From NCBI RefSeq assembly GCF_009604425.1, contig NZ_WEGI01000011.1, positions 186,001 to 250,000 of the forward strand: a stretch of 64,000 bases of DNA. The letters run 5' to 3'. The notes beneath the pieces are model-generated. The model was given only the letters and a program-made list of their open reading frames with translations, was not told where the DNA came from and made no database searches. This document shows, one piece after another, positions 26,778 to 35,582 of the stretch (position 1 is the stretch's first letter; each line of letters starts with the position of its first letter). The DNA is from Nocardia aurantia (GTDB lineage: Bacteria; Actinomycetota; Actinomycetes; Mycobacteriales; Mycobacteriaceae). The translations under genes were made by a program, and so were the position numbers.

Positions 26778-27635
26778 GTGATCACCGAGCCGGCGGCGAG
26801 CGTCGGACACCAGCCGGCGGCGAACGCCGGACACCAGTCGGCGGCGAACGCCGGACACCAGTCGGCGGCGAACGCCGAATATGTGAGCGTGCAACGGCCC
26901 GAGGCCGGAATCGCCGTGCTGCGGTTCGCGCGGCCGCCGACGAACCTGATCGACGCGCAGCTGGCGTTCGAACTGGCCGGCGCCGCACGCGCGCTGGGGG
27001 AGGACGAGTCGATCGCCGCGGTCGTGGTGTACGGCGACGAGCGGGTGTTCAGCGCGGGTGACGACCTCGCCGAGGCGGCCCGGCTGACCGTCGAGCAGGC
27101 GCGCGCGATGGCCGGCGACGTCCAGTCCGCCCTCGGCTGCCTGGCCCGCCTGCCGCAGCCGACGGTGGCGGCGATCAGCGGTTACTGCCTCGGCGCCGGT
27201 CTGGAGCTGGCGTTGGGGGCCGATCGGCGCATCATCGGCGACAACGTCAAACTGGGCCTGCCGCAGATCCGCGCCGGACTGCTGCCGCCGGCCGGAATCC
27301 GCCGCCTGAGCCTGCTGATCGGGCCCGCCGCGGCGAAGGATCTGGTGTACACCGGCCGGTTCGTCGGACCGGACGAGGCCGCGGCGCTGGGCCTGGTCGA
27401 CGAGGTGGTCGCGCCCGACGACGTATACCTCGCCGCACTGCGGTGGGCCCGGCGTTTCGTCGGCGGCCCGCGGCTCGCGCTGGCCGCCGCCAAGCGGGTG
27501 TTCGAGGCCGGTCCGCACGGTGCCGAACGGGCCCGCGTGGAGTGGGCGGAGCTGTTCGCGACCGCCGACCGCAGCATAGGAACACGTTCTTATTTGGCCG
27601 ACGGTCCCGGCTCCGCGGATTTCTCGGGTCGCTGA
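26778..27635 (+). CDS. echA17: Enoyl-CoA hydratase/isomerase family protein (EchA17-like)
   Basis: A crotonase-fold protein of 285 residues. The oxyanion-hole segments are present (RVFSAGDDLAEAA and ISGYCLGAGLELAL). However, the two positions where true hydratases carry catalytic Glu read LGLPQIRAG (Gln) and AAKDLVYTG (Asp), so simple enoyl-CoA hydration is doubtful; it may act on another acyl-CoA. The GTG start yields a 35-residue leader built of three GHQxAANA repeats from a 24-bp tandem array. A later start at GTG 26884 would skip the leader. It occupies the same slot as M. tuberculosis echA17 (Rv3039c). Confidence 0.83.
   Translation: MITEPAASVGHQPAANAGHQSAANAGHQSAANAEYVSVQRPEAGIAVLRFARPPTNLIDAQLAFELAGAARALGEDESIAAVVVYGDERVFSAGDDLAEAARLTVEQARAMAGDVQSALGCLARLPQPTVAAISGYCLGAGLELALGADRRIIGDNVKLGLPQIRAGLLPPAGIRRLSLLIGPAAAKDLVYTGRFVGPDEAAALGLVDEVVAPDDVYLAALRWARRFVGGPRLALAAAKRVFEAGPHGAERARVEWAELFATADRSIGTRSYLADGPGSADFSGR
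26790..26876 (+). repeat. 24-bp tandem repeat in the echA17 5' end
   Basis: Three consecutive units start at 26805, 26829 and 26853, each GGACACCAG followed by SCGGCGGCGAACGCC, with a partial unit before them. The unit is eight codons, so copy-number change keeps the frame. Confidence 0.9.
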
Positions 27636-27672
27636 CAGCGGCGATTTTGACCCTCGAGTAAGGTTGGCCACC

Positions 27673-28650
27673 ATGACCGGACGCCCCGACGATCCCGCGC
27701 CCAACCCGCACGCCACCGAAGCACAGGTACAGGCCGCCCTCGCCGACAACAAGCTCGCCCAGGTGCTGTATCACGACTGGGAGGCCGAAACCTACGACGA
27801 CAAGTGGTCGATCTCCTACGACGAGCGCTGTATCGCCTACGCGCGGGGGCGTTTCGACGCGGTGGCGCCGAATGCGGTGTTGCCGTACGAGCGGGCGCTG
27901 GAACTCGGCTGCGGCACCGGTTTCTTCCTGCTGAACCTGATGCAGTCCGGCATCGCGAAATCGGGCTCGGTCACCGATCTGTCCCCGGGCATGGTGCGGG
28001 TCGCCACCCGCAACGCGCAGCGCCTGGGCCTCGACGTGGACGGTCGCGTCGCCGACGCGGAGACCATCCCCTACGAGGACGAGACCTTCGACCTCGTGGT
28101 CGGACACGCTGTGCTGCACCACATTCCGGACGTGGAGCTGGCGCTGAAGGAATGCCTGCGGGTGCTGAAGCCGGGCGGCCGCTTCGTCTTCGCCGGTGAG
28201 CCGACCACCATCGGCAACCGGTACGCGCGCAGACTGGGCCAGGCCACCTGGAAGGTCACCACCGAGATCACCAAACTGCCGTTCCTGCAGGGCTGGCGGC
28301 GGCCGCAGGAGGAGCTCGACGAGTCTTCGCGCGCGGCGGCGCTGGAGGCGGTCGTCGACCTGCACACCTTCGATCCGGCCGACCTCGAGGGCATGGCGAC
28401 CCGGGCCGGCGCGGTCGACGTGCACGCCGAGACCGAGGAGTTCGCGGCGGCGCTGTGGGGCTGGCCGGTGCGCACCTTCGAGGCGGCGGTGCCCGACGAG
28501 AAACTCACCTGGCGCTACCGCATGGTGATGTACCGCGCCTGGCTGGGCCTGAGCTGGCTGGACGAGAATGTCATGCGCCGCGTCGTTCCCCGGCAGTTCT
28601 TCTACAACGCCATGCTCACGGGTGTGAAGCCGGGCGCTTCGGGCCGGTAG
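27673..28650 (+). CDS. SAM-dependent methyltransferase (Rv3038c-like)
   Basis: A class I methyltransferase of 325 residues. Motif I is ALELGCGTGFFLLNL, motif II the acidic end of GSVTDLSPGMVRVA, and motif IV/post IV lies in FDLVVGHAVLHHIPDVELAL then LRVLKPGGRFVFAGEP. A long C-terminal helical region follows. ATG 27673 is preferred over TTG three codons upstream. It lies 37 bp past echA17 in the order conserved with M. tuberculosis (serB2 to Rv3038c). The methyl acceptor is unknown; a lipid or quinone-like substrate is possible. Confidence 0.85.
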   Translation: MTGRPDDPAPNPHATEAQVQAALADNKLAQVLYHDWEAETYDDKWSISYDERCIAYARGRFDAVAPNAVLPYERALELGCGTGFFLLNLMQSGIAKSGSVTDLSPGMVRVATRNAQRLGLDVDGRVADAETIPYEDETFDLVVGHAVLHHIPDVELALKECLRVLKPGGRFVFAGEPTTIGNRYARRLGQATWKVTTEITKLPFLQGWRRPQEELDESSRAAALEAVVDLHTFDPADLEGMATRAGAVDVHAETEEFAAALWGWPVRTFEAAVPDEKLTWRYRMVMYRAWLGLSWLDENVMRRVVPRQFFYNAMLTGVKPGASGR

Positions 28651-29120
28651 GCCGGGGCCGTGCGGCACATCGTGACCGCGCGTGCCCGGTGGGCGACGAC
28701 GTAACCCGGTGCGGCGGTGCTGATTCCGGCACACCGCCGGCGCCGGGGCGGCAGCAGGCCGTGCCGGGCGTGGTGACTGCGTGCCCCCGGCAGGTGGGCC
28801 GGATTTCCGCACACGACCGAAAGCGCTGTGGCCGTGCGTTCACGGACTCCGCAGGCTTACCGGATGCGTACGTCCGGTGGCGATGCTCTCGTCGAGATTC
28901 GGGTGGCGCGCTCCCGGGGCCGCGTTCGTATGTCGTGTGACAGTGGCATTCTCGTGCCAGGCGCACTGTGGACGATTCGGTTCCGCCGAGGGCGGCGAAC
29001 GGTGCCTGTTGTCGCGCACGGCAGCCGATATCGAGGCGTCGAGGGGAATTACGGTCGGTGCGGTGCGACCGTTTCGCGGTGGCGTATCGGGCCGCAGGAT
29101 CCGGGTCGGAGGGAAGGGTG
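28651..29120. other. 470-bp gap without a recognisable gene
   Basis: Frames are open on both strands, but none has consistent G/C third positions, a start with a ribosome-binding site or family-like sequence. Only the last 20 bp (GGAGGGAAGG) are interpretable, as the ribosome-binding site of the following gene. Confidence 0.6.
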
Positions 29121-30647
29121 ATGGGCTATCGGTTCTCGCGAGCGGATGTCGGGTACCTGGGTGGCCAGGAGGGGGTAGCGGCGCTCGCTGCGGTGGACGA
29201 ATTGCCGCTGACCGCCGCCAGTCTGGTGCGCGACCTCGAGCGGGTGCGGCGGGACTTCGGGGAGCGGGCCGGGGTGCTGGTGGAGACGGTGCGGCTGCGG
29301 CGGCGGGCCGCGGTGAAGCTGCCGGGGGCCGAACATTGGCTGTTCGACGACGACGCGTTGCAGCAGGCGACGCCGACGGTGGTGGCCGCGCATCGGGCGC
29401 GCCGGCTGGCCGGGCGGGCGGTGCACGACGTGACCTGTTCCGTCGGTGCGGAACTGGCTGCGCTGCAACAGGTTTGCCCGTCGGTACTGGGTAGTGATCT
29501 GGACGGGGTGCGGCTGGCGATGGCGGCGCACAATCTCGGCGGTGCGTCGAACGTGCTGCTCGCGCGCGCGGACGCGCTGGCGCCGTGCAGCATCGGGACC
29601 GTGGTGATCGCCGATCCGGCCCGGCGCGCGGACGGCCGCCGGACCTACGATCCGGCGAAACTGCAACCGCCGCTGCCGGATCTGATCGAGGCGTATGCGG
29701 GCCGGGACCTCGTGGTGAAGTGCGCGCCGGGTATCGACTTCGACAGCTTCCTGGTGGGCGTGCCCGGCCGATCCGGCGCACCGGGTGGCGTGCCCGGAGT
29801 CGGCGCGAGAACACCTGCGGCCGAACAGGACTACAGCGGGACGGGGCCGGCTCCGCACGCCGCTGAGGTCCGGCCCGGCGATGGCGGAGTACGGCCGGAG
29901 GGCGGGACTTTCGGGTCCGGCGATGCGGCATCGGTACGCGGAGCGGGGGAGGGTGGCTCCGGCGGTGGCGTTTCGCCACTGCCCGGAGCCGAGGGCAGCG
30001 GGGGCGGCCGGGAGTCCCGGCGGCGTGGCGCTCGGGGCGGTCCGGGCGGGAGCGGACGGGGGCGGGGTGCCGGGCGGAGCTCGGACGGACTCGGGGGGAT
30101 GCGGTGGCACGGGGAGGTCGAAGTGGTGTCGCTGGACGGGTCGGTGCGGGAGGCGTGTCTGTGGTCGGCCGGGCTCGCTACGCCGGGGGTGACGCGCCGG
30201 GCGTCGGTGCTGAGTACGAATGGGCCGGGCTGGACGATCACCGATGCCGAGCCGGACGACATTCCGGAGCGGGAGCCCGGGGACTGGATCGTCGATCCGG
30301 ACGGGGCGGTGGTGCGGGCCGGGCTGGTTCGGCACTATGCCGCGAGACACGGCCTGTGGCAACTGGATCCGCGCATCGCCTATCTCACCGGGGATCGGGT
30401 GCCGGACAGGGTGCGGGGGTTCCGGATTCTCGACCGGCTCGACTTCCGGGAGAAGGCGTTGCGGGCGGAGTTGCAACGCCGCGACTGCGGTCCACTGGAA
30501 ATCCTCACGCGCGGTGTGGATCTCGATCCGGACGCGTTGCGGGCCCGGCTGCGGCCGCGCGGCGGTACCCCGCTCACTCTGGTCGTGACGCGGATCGGGG
30601 CGACGCCGACGGTGTTCCTCTGCGAAACTCCTTCGGTCACACGCTGA
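29121..30647 (+). CDS. THUMP-like methyltransferase-fold protein with Gly/Arg/Ser insertion (Rv3037c-like)
   Basis: A class I SAM-binding core (residues 80-212) reads VHDVTCSVGAELAAL, then VLGSDLDGVRLAMA, then VVIADPARRADGR (the DPAR motif recalls DPPY/DPPR nucleic-acid methyltransferases). A THUMP-like C-terminal domain follows (residues 330-508). Mycobacterial counterparts have about 360 residues. Here about 115 residues (213-326), rich in Gly, Ser, Arg and Pro and without hydrophobic clusters, are inserted between strand FDSFLVGV and MRWHGEVEVVSLDG. The ATG at 29121 has a strong GGAGGGAAGG upstream. It is probably an RNA-modification enzyme, by family inference. Confidence 0.78.
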   Translation: MGYRFSRADVGYLGGQEGVAALAAVDELPLTAASLVRDLERVRRDFGERAGVLVETVRLRRRAAVKLPGAEHWLFDDDALQQATPTVVAAHRARRLAGRAVHDVTCSVGAELAALQQVCPSVLGSDLDGVRLAMAAHNLGGASNVLLARADALAPCSIGTVVIADPARRADGRRTYDPAKLQPPLPDLIEAYAGRDLVVKCAPGIDFDSFLVGVPGRSGAPGGVPGVGARTPAAEQDYSGTGPAPHAAEVRPGDGGVRPEGGTFGSGDAASVRGAGEGGSGGGVSPLPGAEGSGGGRESRRRGARGGPGGSGRGRGAGRSSDGLGGMRWHGEVEVVSLDGSVREACLWSAGLATPGVTRRASVLSTNGPGWTITDAEPDDIPEREPGDWIVDPDGAVVRAGLVRHYAARHGLWQLDPRIAYLTGDRVPDRVRGFRILDRLDFREKALRAELQRRDCGPLEILTRGVDLDPDALRARLRPRGGTPLTLVVTRIGATPTVFLCETPSVTR

Positions 30648-30805
30648 TCGGGGCTTCGTCCCGCCGGGGAACAGCACCGGCCGGACGTCGGTTCCGGTCT
30701 CGTGCCGTGGCGGATCCCCGCCGGTGGCGTGCGGGTCCGTCGCACACGGATGCCGGTCGTGTCCGCACCAGGAGCGGTCGGCGCGGTGTGCGACGCCGCC
30801 CGCGG

Positions 30806-32131
30806 CTACTTCTCCGGCTTGAAGGCGTACACCTCGCCGATGCGGGTGGTGACCACGACCTCGCCCTCGGCGCCGATCGCGGTGCCCACCGTGGTGCCCT
30901 GGGCGTCGGGCAGGACGGCGGAGGCCACGGTGGCGCCGGTGCGGGTGTCGAAGGTGACCAGGTTCAGGCCGGTGCCGATGGCGGCGACCACGTAGCCGGT
31001 GTCGCCGGCGGTCTGTACCGGACGGCCGCGGATCTGTAGATCCTTGCGCTCCCAGGCGATGTCGACGGTGTCGCCGCGGTCGCGCAGGGCCACCAGGTGG
31101 CCGTCGTCACCGCCGGGGATCAGGAGGCCGTCGGCGGCCGAGATCGCGCCCATCGGTGCGAAGCCCAGTGGCTGGGCCCATTTCCGGTGGCCGTCGCCCG
31201 CGTCGACGGCGAGCAGTTGGCCCGCATTGTCGCCGACGTAGACGGTCTTGCCGTCGGGGGAGAGGGTGGGGCTGGTGGCGCTGCCCTCGGTGAGCAGGTC
31301 GGCGCTCCAGTCCTGGCGAATCGTCTTGTCCGCGTAGCGCAGAGCCGCCAGCGACGCCGTGGCCGAGCCGGGGCGCCACACGGTGACGTAGAACCGGCCC
31401 GAGCCCGGGTCGACCGCCGACACGTTGGCGACCGGGCAGTGCGGCCAGCCGAAGGCGCAGTCGTCGATGCCCTGGCCGTCCGGGGGGCGCGGCAGATCGG
31501 GCAGTTTCATGTAGTCGGGCTCGCCCAGCGCCTGATAGGTGGCGGCGACGCGGTCGCCGGTCTGCCGGTCGAGCACGTCGATCTGGCCCAGCTGGCTGAC
31601 CGTGAGTACCCGGCCGTCGCCGGTGAACTGCACCGATACCGGGACACCGGCCACCGGGGTGCGCCAGCGCGGCTGACCCATCTGGGTGAACGAGTTCACG
31701 CCGCCGTTGTCGCCGAGGTACACGTTGGAGGCGCCGTCGACCGCCGAGGTGGTGGCGATCGCGTCCGGCCCGAGCACGTTGCAGAAGCGCTTGCGGCCGC
31801 TGAGCATCTGGAAGGAGAAGACGGATCCGGTGATGCCCGGATTGCCGGTGCAGTCGTTGCCGGTGCGGGTGGTGACGAAGACCTGCCCCTGGGCGCCCAC
31901 GGTGGCCGCCGACATGACCGGCCCGCCGATGGGCCGCGACCAGCCGAGCGTGAGGTGGCGGGAACCGGACACCGGGCTGGTGGCGCTGTTGCGGGAGTCG
32001 TGGAACGCCGAGGGCCAGCCCTTGCCCGGCCCGACCGACAGATCCTCGCGGCCGCCGCTGCACGCGGTGAGGGCCAGCAGTCCGAGCGTGCCGAGCAGCG
32101 CTACCCGGAAAGCCTTTCGGCGCAACGACAT
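30806..32131 (-). CDS. Beta-propeller lipoprotein (Rv3035-like)
   Basis: An exported lipoprotein with signal helix (VALLGTLGLLALTAC, lipobox LTAC). It is followed by a PQQ/Trp-rich type propeller: repeated blades such as GQVFVTTRTGNDC, SNVYLGDNGGVNSF, GRVLTVSQLGQIDVLDR, KTVYVGDNAGQLLAVDA, DGHLVALRDRG and GEVVVTTRIGEVYAF. ATG 32131 gives a normal signal peptide; ATG 32272 is an alternative with a better AGGG upstream, but it would add a 47-residue Arg-rich leader. It is convergent with the THUMP-like gene and divergent from the acyltransferase, as in M. tuberculosis. Its role is unknown; a scaffold similar to BamB-type propellers is possible. Confidence 0.8.
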   Translation of the reverse strand: MSLRRKAFRVALLGTLGLLALTACSGGREDLSVGPGKGWPSAFHDSRNSATSPVSGSRHLTLGWSRPIGGPVMSAATVGAQGQVFVTTRTGNDCTGNPGITGSVFSFQMLSGRKRFCNVLGPDAIATTSAVDGASNVYLGDNGGVNSFTQMGQPRWRTPVAGVPVSVQFTGDGRVLTVSQLGQIDVLDRQTGDRVAATYQALGEPDYMKLPDLPRPPDGQGIDDCAFGWPHCPVANVSAVDPGSGRFYVTVWRPGSATASLAALRYADKTIRQDWSADLLTEGSATSPTLSPDGKTVYVGDNAGQLLAVDAGDGHRKWAQPLGFAPMGAISAADGLLIPGGDDGHLVALRDRGDTVDIAWERKDLQIRGRPVQTAGDTGYVVAAIGTGLNLVTFDTRTGATVASAVLPDAQGTTVGTAIGAEGEVVVTTRIGEVYAFKPEK

Positions 32132-32462
32132 CCGAGCGCGGGCGCCGACACTGCGCGCCGCCGCGCTCGATCCCTCCGTATCCCCTGCACGCCGGTCGTG
32201 CTCGCTGTGCTCGGGTCGCCGGCTGCTGTGACGCACCTGACTGTGCTCCCCTCTGCTGGTACGGGCCTGCATGACCCTAACCCCTCCGGCCGACACCGTG
32301 ACCGCCTGCCTCGCCCGGAAACCGGTTCGCCGGATTTCCCGGCGTCACGAGGGCGGGGAGCGTTCGCGGGTGCGGCGAACGTACCCTGATAGCTCACGGT
32401 CGGCACCGCGGAAGGACGCCGCGGAACAAGATACGGTCGCCCGAGGACACGAGGAGCAGTTC

Positions 32463-33209
32463 GTGACGAGCATGTGGGGCGCACCGTTGCGCGCACGCTG
32501 GCGGGGTTCGCGTCGGCGGGATCCGGAACAGGCCCGATTCCTGACCGCGGCGTCACTGCGGTGGGTGCTCGCCAACCGCGCGTACACGCCGTGGTATCTG
32601 GTGCGCTACTGGCGGCTGGCGAAGTTCCGGCTGGCCAACCCGCACATCGTCCTGCGCGGCATGGTGTTCCTGGGCCGCCGGGTCGAGGTGCACGCCACCC
32701 CTGAGTTGGCCCGTATGGAGATCGGCCGGTGGGTGCACATCGGTGACGGCAACGCCATTCGCTGCCACGAAGGTTCGCTGCGCATCGGCGACAAGGTGGT
32801 GTTCGGCAAGGACAACGTGGTCAACACCTACCTCGACATCGAGATCGGGGAGTCGACCCTGGTCGCCGACTGGTGCTACATCTGCGATTTCGACCATCGG
32901 ATGGACGATGTCACGATGCCGATCAAGGATCAGGGCATCGTGAAGAGCCCGGTCCGCATCGGTCCGGACACCTGGATCGCGGCGAAGGTGACCGTGTTGC
33001 GCGGCACCCGGGTCGGGCGCGGTTGCGTGCTCGGCGCGCACGCCGTGGTGCGCGGCGACATCCCGGACTTCGGCATCGCGGTGGGGGCACCGGCCAGAGT
33101 GGTGAAGAACCGCAAGCAGGCCTGGGACGAGGCGGCCGACGAGCGGGCCCGGCACGAGGCGGCGCTGGCGGACATCGCGCGCAAGAAGGCCGGAACCGCC
33201 GCGCGCTGA
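32463..33209 (+). CDS. Hexapeptide-repeat acyltransferase (Rv3034c-like)
   Basis: A left-handed beta-helix (LbH) acyltransferase of 248 residues. Isoleucine-patch hexads are visible (MEIGRWVHIGDGNAI, LRIGDKVVFGKDNVV, then PVRIGPDTWIAAKVTVLRG, TRVGRGCVLGAHAVV, FGIAVGAPARVV). The catalytic His candidate is in CDFDHRMDD. The N-terminal helices (SLRWVLANRAYTPWYLVRYW) may associate with membrane. The GTG start has GAGGAG upstream. The likely reaction is O-acetylation of a sugar or lipid; the substrate is unknown. It marks the right edge of the first conserved block. Confidence 0.85.
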   Translation: MTSMWGAPLRARWRGSRRRDPEQARFLTAASLRWVLANRAYTPWYLVRYWRLAKFRLANPHIVLRGMVFLGRRVEVHATPELARMEIGRWVHIGDGNAIRCHEGSLRIGDKVVFGKDNVVNTYLDIEIGESTLVADWCYICDFDHRMDDVTMPIKDQGIVKSPVRIGPDTWIAAKVTVLRGTRVGRGCVLGAHAVVRGDIPDFGIAVGAPARVVKNRKQAWDEAADERARHEAALADIARKKAGTAAR

Positions 33210-33275
33210 ACATCCGCACACACTTCCGGGTCGGGCGGCCGGAGCTTGTCGGTGGCAACCGGTACGGTCGGCCGC

Positions 33276-33821
33276 ATGATTCGCTACGCCGCCCTGCTCC
33301 GCGGGATCATGCCGACCAATCCGAATATGCGCGGCGAGAAGTTGCGCGAGGTCTTCACCGGTCTGGGTTTCGAATCCGTCGGCTCGGTACTGACCAGTGG
33401 GAACATCGTCTTCGGCAGTACCGAAACCGATGTTCCCGCACTGGAATCGCGTATCCAGAAGGCATTGACGTCCGAGTTGGGCATCGCCGGCGGCACGCTG
33501 ATCCGCAGTCGCGACGAGTTGCGGGAACTGGTCGACTCCGCACCCTTCGGTGAGCGCACCCACGGTCGCGGCAGCTATCTCACCGTCACCTTCGTGAAGA
33601 GCGATGCGCCGGGCGCACCGTCGCGGCCGCTGCCGGCGGAGCTGGCTCCCGTCATCGAGATCCTCGGATACGACGCCGCCGCGCGGGCGGTGTTCGCCGT
33701 CATCGACAACTCGAAGGGCGGGAGCACGCCGAGCCATATGGCGTGGCTGGAACGCATGTACGGCAAGGACATCACCACGCGCACCTGGCTCACGGTGCAG
33801 AAGGTGCTGGCGAAGCTGTAG
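33276..33821 (+). CDS. DUF1697 family protein
   Basis: A 181-residue protein with the family's hallmark N-terminus YAALLRGI, then MRGEKLREVFTGLGFESV and VLTSGNIVFGS. The second part (YDAAARAVFAVIDNSKG, MAWLERMYGKDITTRTWLTVQKV) is also typical. DUF1697 proteins are small cytosolic alpha/beta proteins of unknown function. ATG 33276 was preferred to the upstream TTG because it gives the canonical start MIRYAALLRG. It stands alone in the region that separates the two conserved core blocks. Confidence 0.83.
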   Translation: MIRYAALLRGIMPTNPNMRGEKLREVFTGLGFESVGSVLTSGNIVFGSTETDVPALESRIQKALTSELGIAGGTLIRSRDELRELVDSAPFGERTHGRGSYLTVTFVKSDAPGAPSRPLPAELAPVIEILGYDAAARAVFAVIDNSKGGSTPSHMAWLERMYGKDITTRTWLTVQKVLAKL

Positions 33822-33929
33822 GGGACCGGCCGCCGGGCGCGGCCGGAATCGAGATGCCAGGGAATCGGGGCACCCGACAGTACTGTTCGATACGCGTCTG
33901 CTATGGCGACCGGCACGGGAGGCTCTGGC

Positions 33930-35576
33930 ATGTTCGTACGTCCAGCGGTGGTGGCGAGTCTCGTTCTGGCTCTGATGGCGGTCCCGGCCGTCACCGTGGT
34001 GGCGCAGCCGCCACCCTCACTGGTGAACAGCCCCAAGACGATTCATCGCAACTCCGGCGGATCGGTCCGCCAGGTCGTGCCCGACGCGCCGGTGCCGGCG
34101 CCCGGCGGCGCCGCCGATCCGAGCCGCGCGGCGGTGGCCCACGCACCGGATGTCGCGCAGGTGTTCGGTTCCCGGCCGGCCGCCGATCTGGCGGTCCAGC
34201 GGGTGTCGCGGCGCGGCACGGGAACCACGGTGCGCCTGACCCAGTCGGTCGACGCGGTGCCGGTCTACGGTGGCGGCGTCGCGATGGCGCTGAAGGCCGA
34301 CGGCGCCCTGCTCTCGGTCACCGGCGCACTCGCCGAACAACTCCTGGGCCGGTTCCCGGCCGAGGCTCCGGCCCCGACCGCGGCGGCCCGGTCGGCCGCC
34401 TTGGACCGCACCGCCGAACTGGCCCGCGCCGAGGCGGCCGCGGTGCGGGTGCGGTCCGAGAGCTCGGTCTGGTACGACCCGGGTCTGTCCGGCAGCGGCC
34501 GCAGCGAGCACGTCGCGCGCCCGGCCTACCGGTTCGATCTCGCCGTCGGCGACCGCGGGTGGCGGGTGTTCGTCGACGCCACCGACTCCCGGACGGTGCT
34601 CGACGCCTGGCAGACGGCGGAGGATCTGATCCGGGTGATCTGCGACGCCGATTCCGGCGGCGACGAGTTGCGCCTCGACATCCCCTGCGGCGGGCCCGGC
34701 AGCTATCCGGTGGTGCGCACGGAAGGCGGTCCGCCGGTCACCGACGAGGACGACGCGAACGAGGTCTACGACTGGATCGGCGACACCGACGTCTTCTATC
34801 ACCGCTACACCGGCCTGGACAGCTTGACCGATCTCATCGGGATCGACGCCCACGACCGCAACGGCCCCGCGCTGCGGTCGGTGGTGCGGGTGTGCGTGGT
34901 GGCCTGCCCGTATCGCAACGCCTACTGGGCCGAGGGCGTGGGCTTCGTGATCGGCGCACCGGTGGTCGCGATCGATGTGGTGGCGCACGAACTCACGCAC
35001 GGCGTCACCGAGAAGACCAGCGGGCTCGACTATCTCAACGAATCCGGCGCGATCAACGAATCCATGTCCGACGTCTTCGGCGAGTTCACCGAACTGACCA
35101 CCGAACGGATCCCGCACGCGCCGGAGGACCGCTGGAAGGTCGGCAACGGCACCGAGGTGGGGGTGATCCGCGATATGCGTTCGCCGCGTTCGGGACCCGG
35201 GCATCAGCCGGAGGTGTACCGCGGGCCGGGCTGGCAGCCGGCCGTCTATTCCGACCGCAACCGGGTACCGGACCGCGGCGGCGTGCACACCAACAGCGGT
35301 GTGGGCAACAAGCTGGCCTATCTGATCACCGACGGGGACACCTTCAACGGCCGGACGGTACGCGGCCTCGGCCTGGTCAAGGCCGCGGCGTTGTACTGGA
35401 CCGTGCAGACCCAGCTCTATCCCAGCGCCGACTATCCGGCCTTGGCAGCCACCCTGCTCACCGCCTGCCGCGATGCCGTGGCGGACGCTCTCGCGGGCCT
35501 GACGACCGCCGATTGCGCCCAGGTGCACGAGGCCGTCGACGCGGTGCAGATCCCCGTCGTCGCGGAGAAGGCATGA
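33930..35576 (+). CDS. Secreted M4 (thermolysin-family) metalloprotease
   Basis: The pre-pro-enzyme has 548 residues. A signal peptide (VVASLVLALMAVPAVTVVA) is followed by an FTP/PepSY-like propeptide of about 170 residues (VRLTQSVDAVPVYGGGVAM) that should act as a folding inhibitor. The catalytic domain has the zinc motif HELTH (His353, Glu354, His357), the third ligand in GAINESMSD (Glu377, Asp381), a C-terminal GVHTNSGVGNKLAYL and VKAAALYWTVQTQL. All catalytic elements are intact. ATG 33930 is favoured over 33903 by a GGGAGG seven bases upstream. It should be an extracellular protease without neighbours in the same process. Confidence 0.9.
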   Translation: MFVRPAVVASLVLALMAVPAVTVVAQPPPSLVNSPKTIHRNSGGSVRQVVPDAPVPAPGGAADPSRAAVAHAPDVAQVFGSRPAADLAVQRVSRRGTGTTVRLTQSVDAVPVYGGGVAMALKADGALLSVTGALAEQLLGRFPAEAPAPTAAARSAALDRTAELARAEAAAVRVRSESSVWYDPGLSGSGRSEHVARPAYRFDLAVGDRGWRVFVDATDSRTVLDAWQTAEDLIRVICDADSGGDELRLDIPCGGPGSYPVVRTEGGPPVTDEDDANEVYDWIGDTDVFYHRYTGLDSLTDLIGIDAHDRNGPALRSVVRVCVVACPYRNAYWAEGVGFVIGAPVVAIDVVAHELTHGVTEKTSGLDYLNESGAINESMSDVFGEFTELTTERIPHAPEDRWKVGNGTEVGVIRDMRSPRSGPGHQPEVYRGPGWQPAVYSDRNRVPDRGGVHTNSGVGNKLAYLITDGDTFNGRTVRGLGLVKAAALYWTVQTQLYPSADYPALAATLLTACRDAVADALAGLTTADCAQVHEAVDAVQIPVVAEKA

Positions 35577-35582
35577 GTGGGC

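Noticed and set aside
25326..27752. 808-codon minus-strand open frame across the ABC, NUDIX and crotonase genes
   Set aside because: It spans three well-supported plus-strand genes and shows no motif of its own.
28828..29121. 97-codon frame in the gap before the THUMP-like gene
   Set aside because: Arg/Gly-rich translation without hydrophobic clusters; codon bias does not support it.
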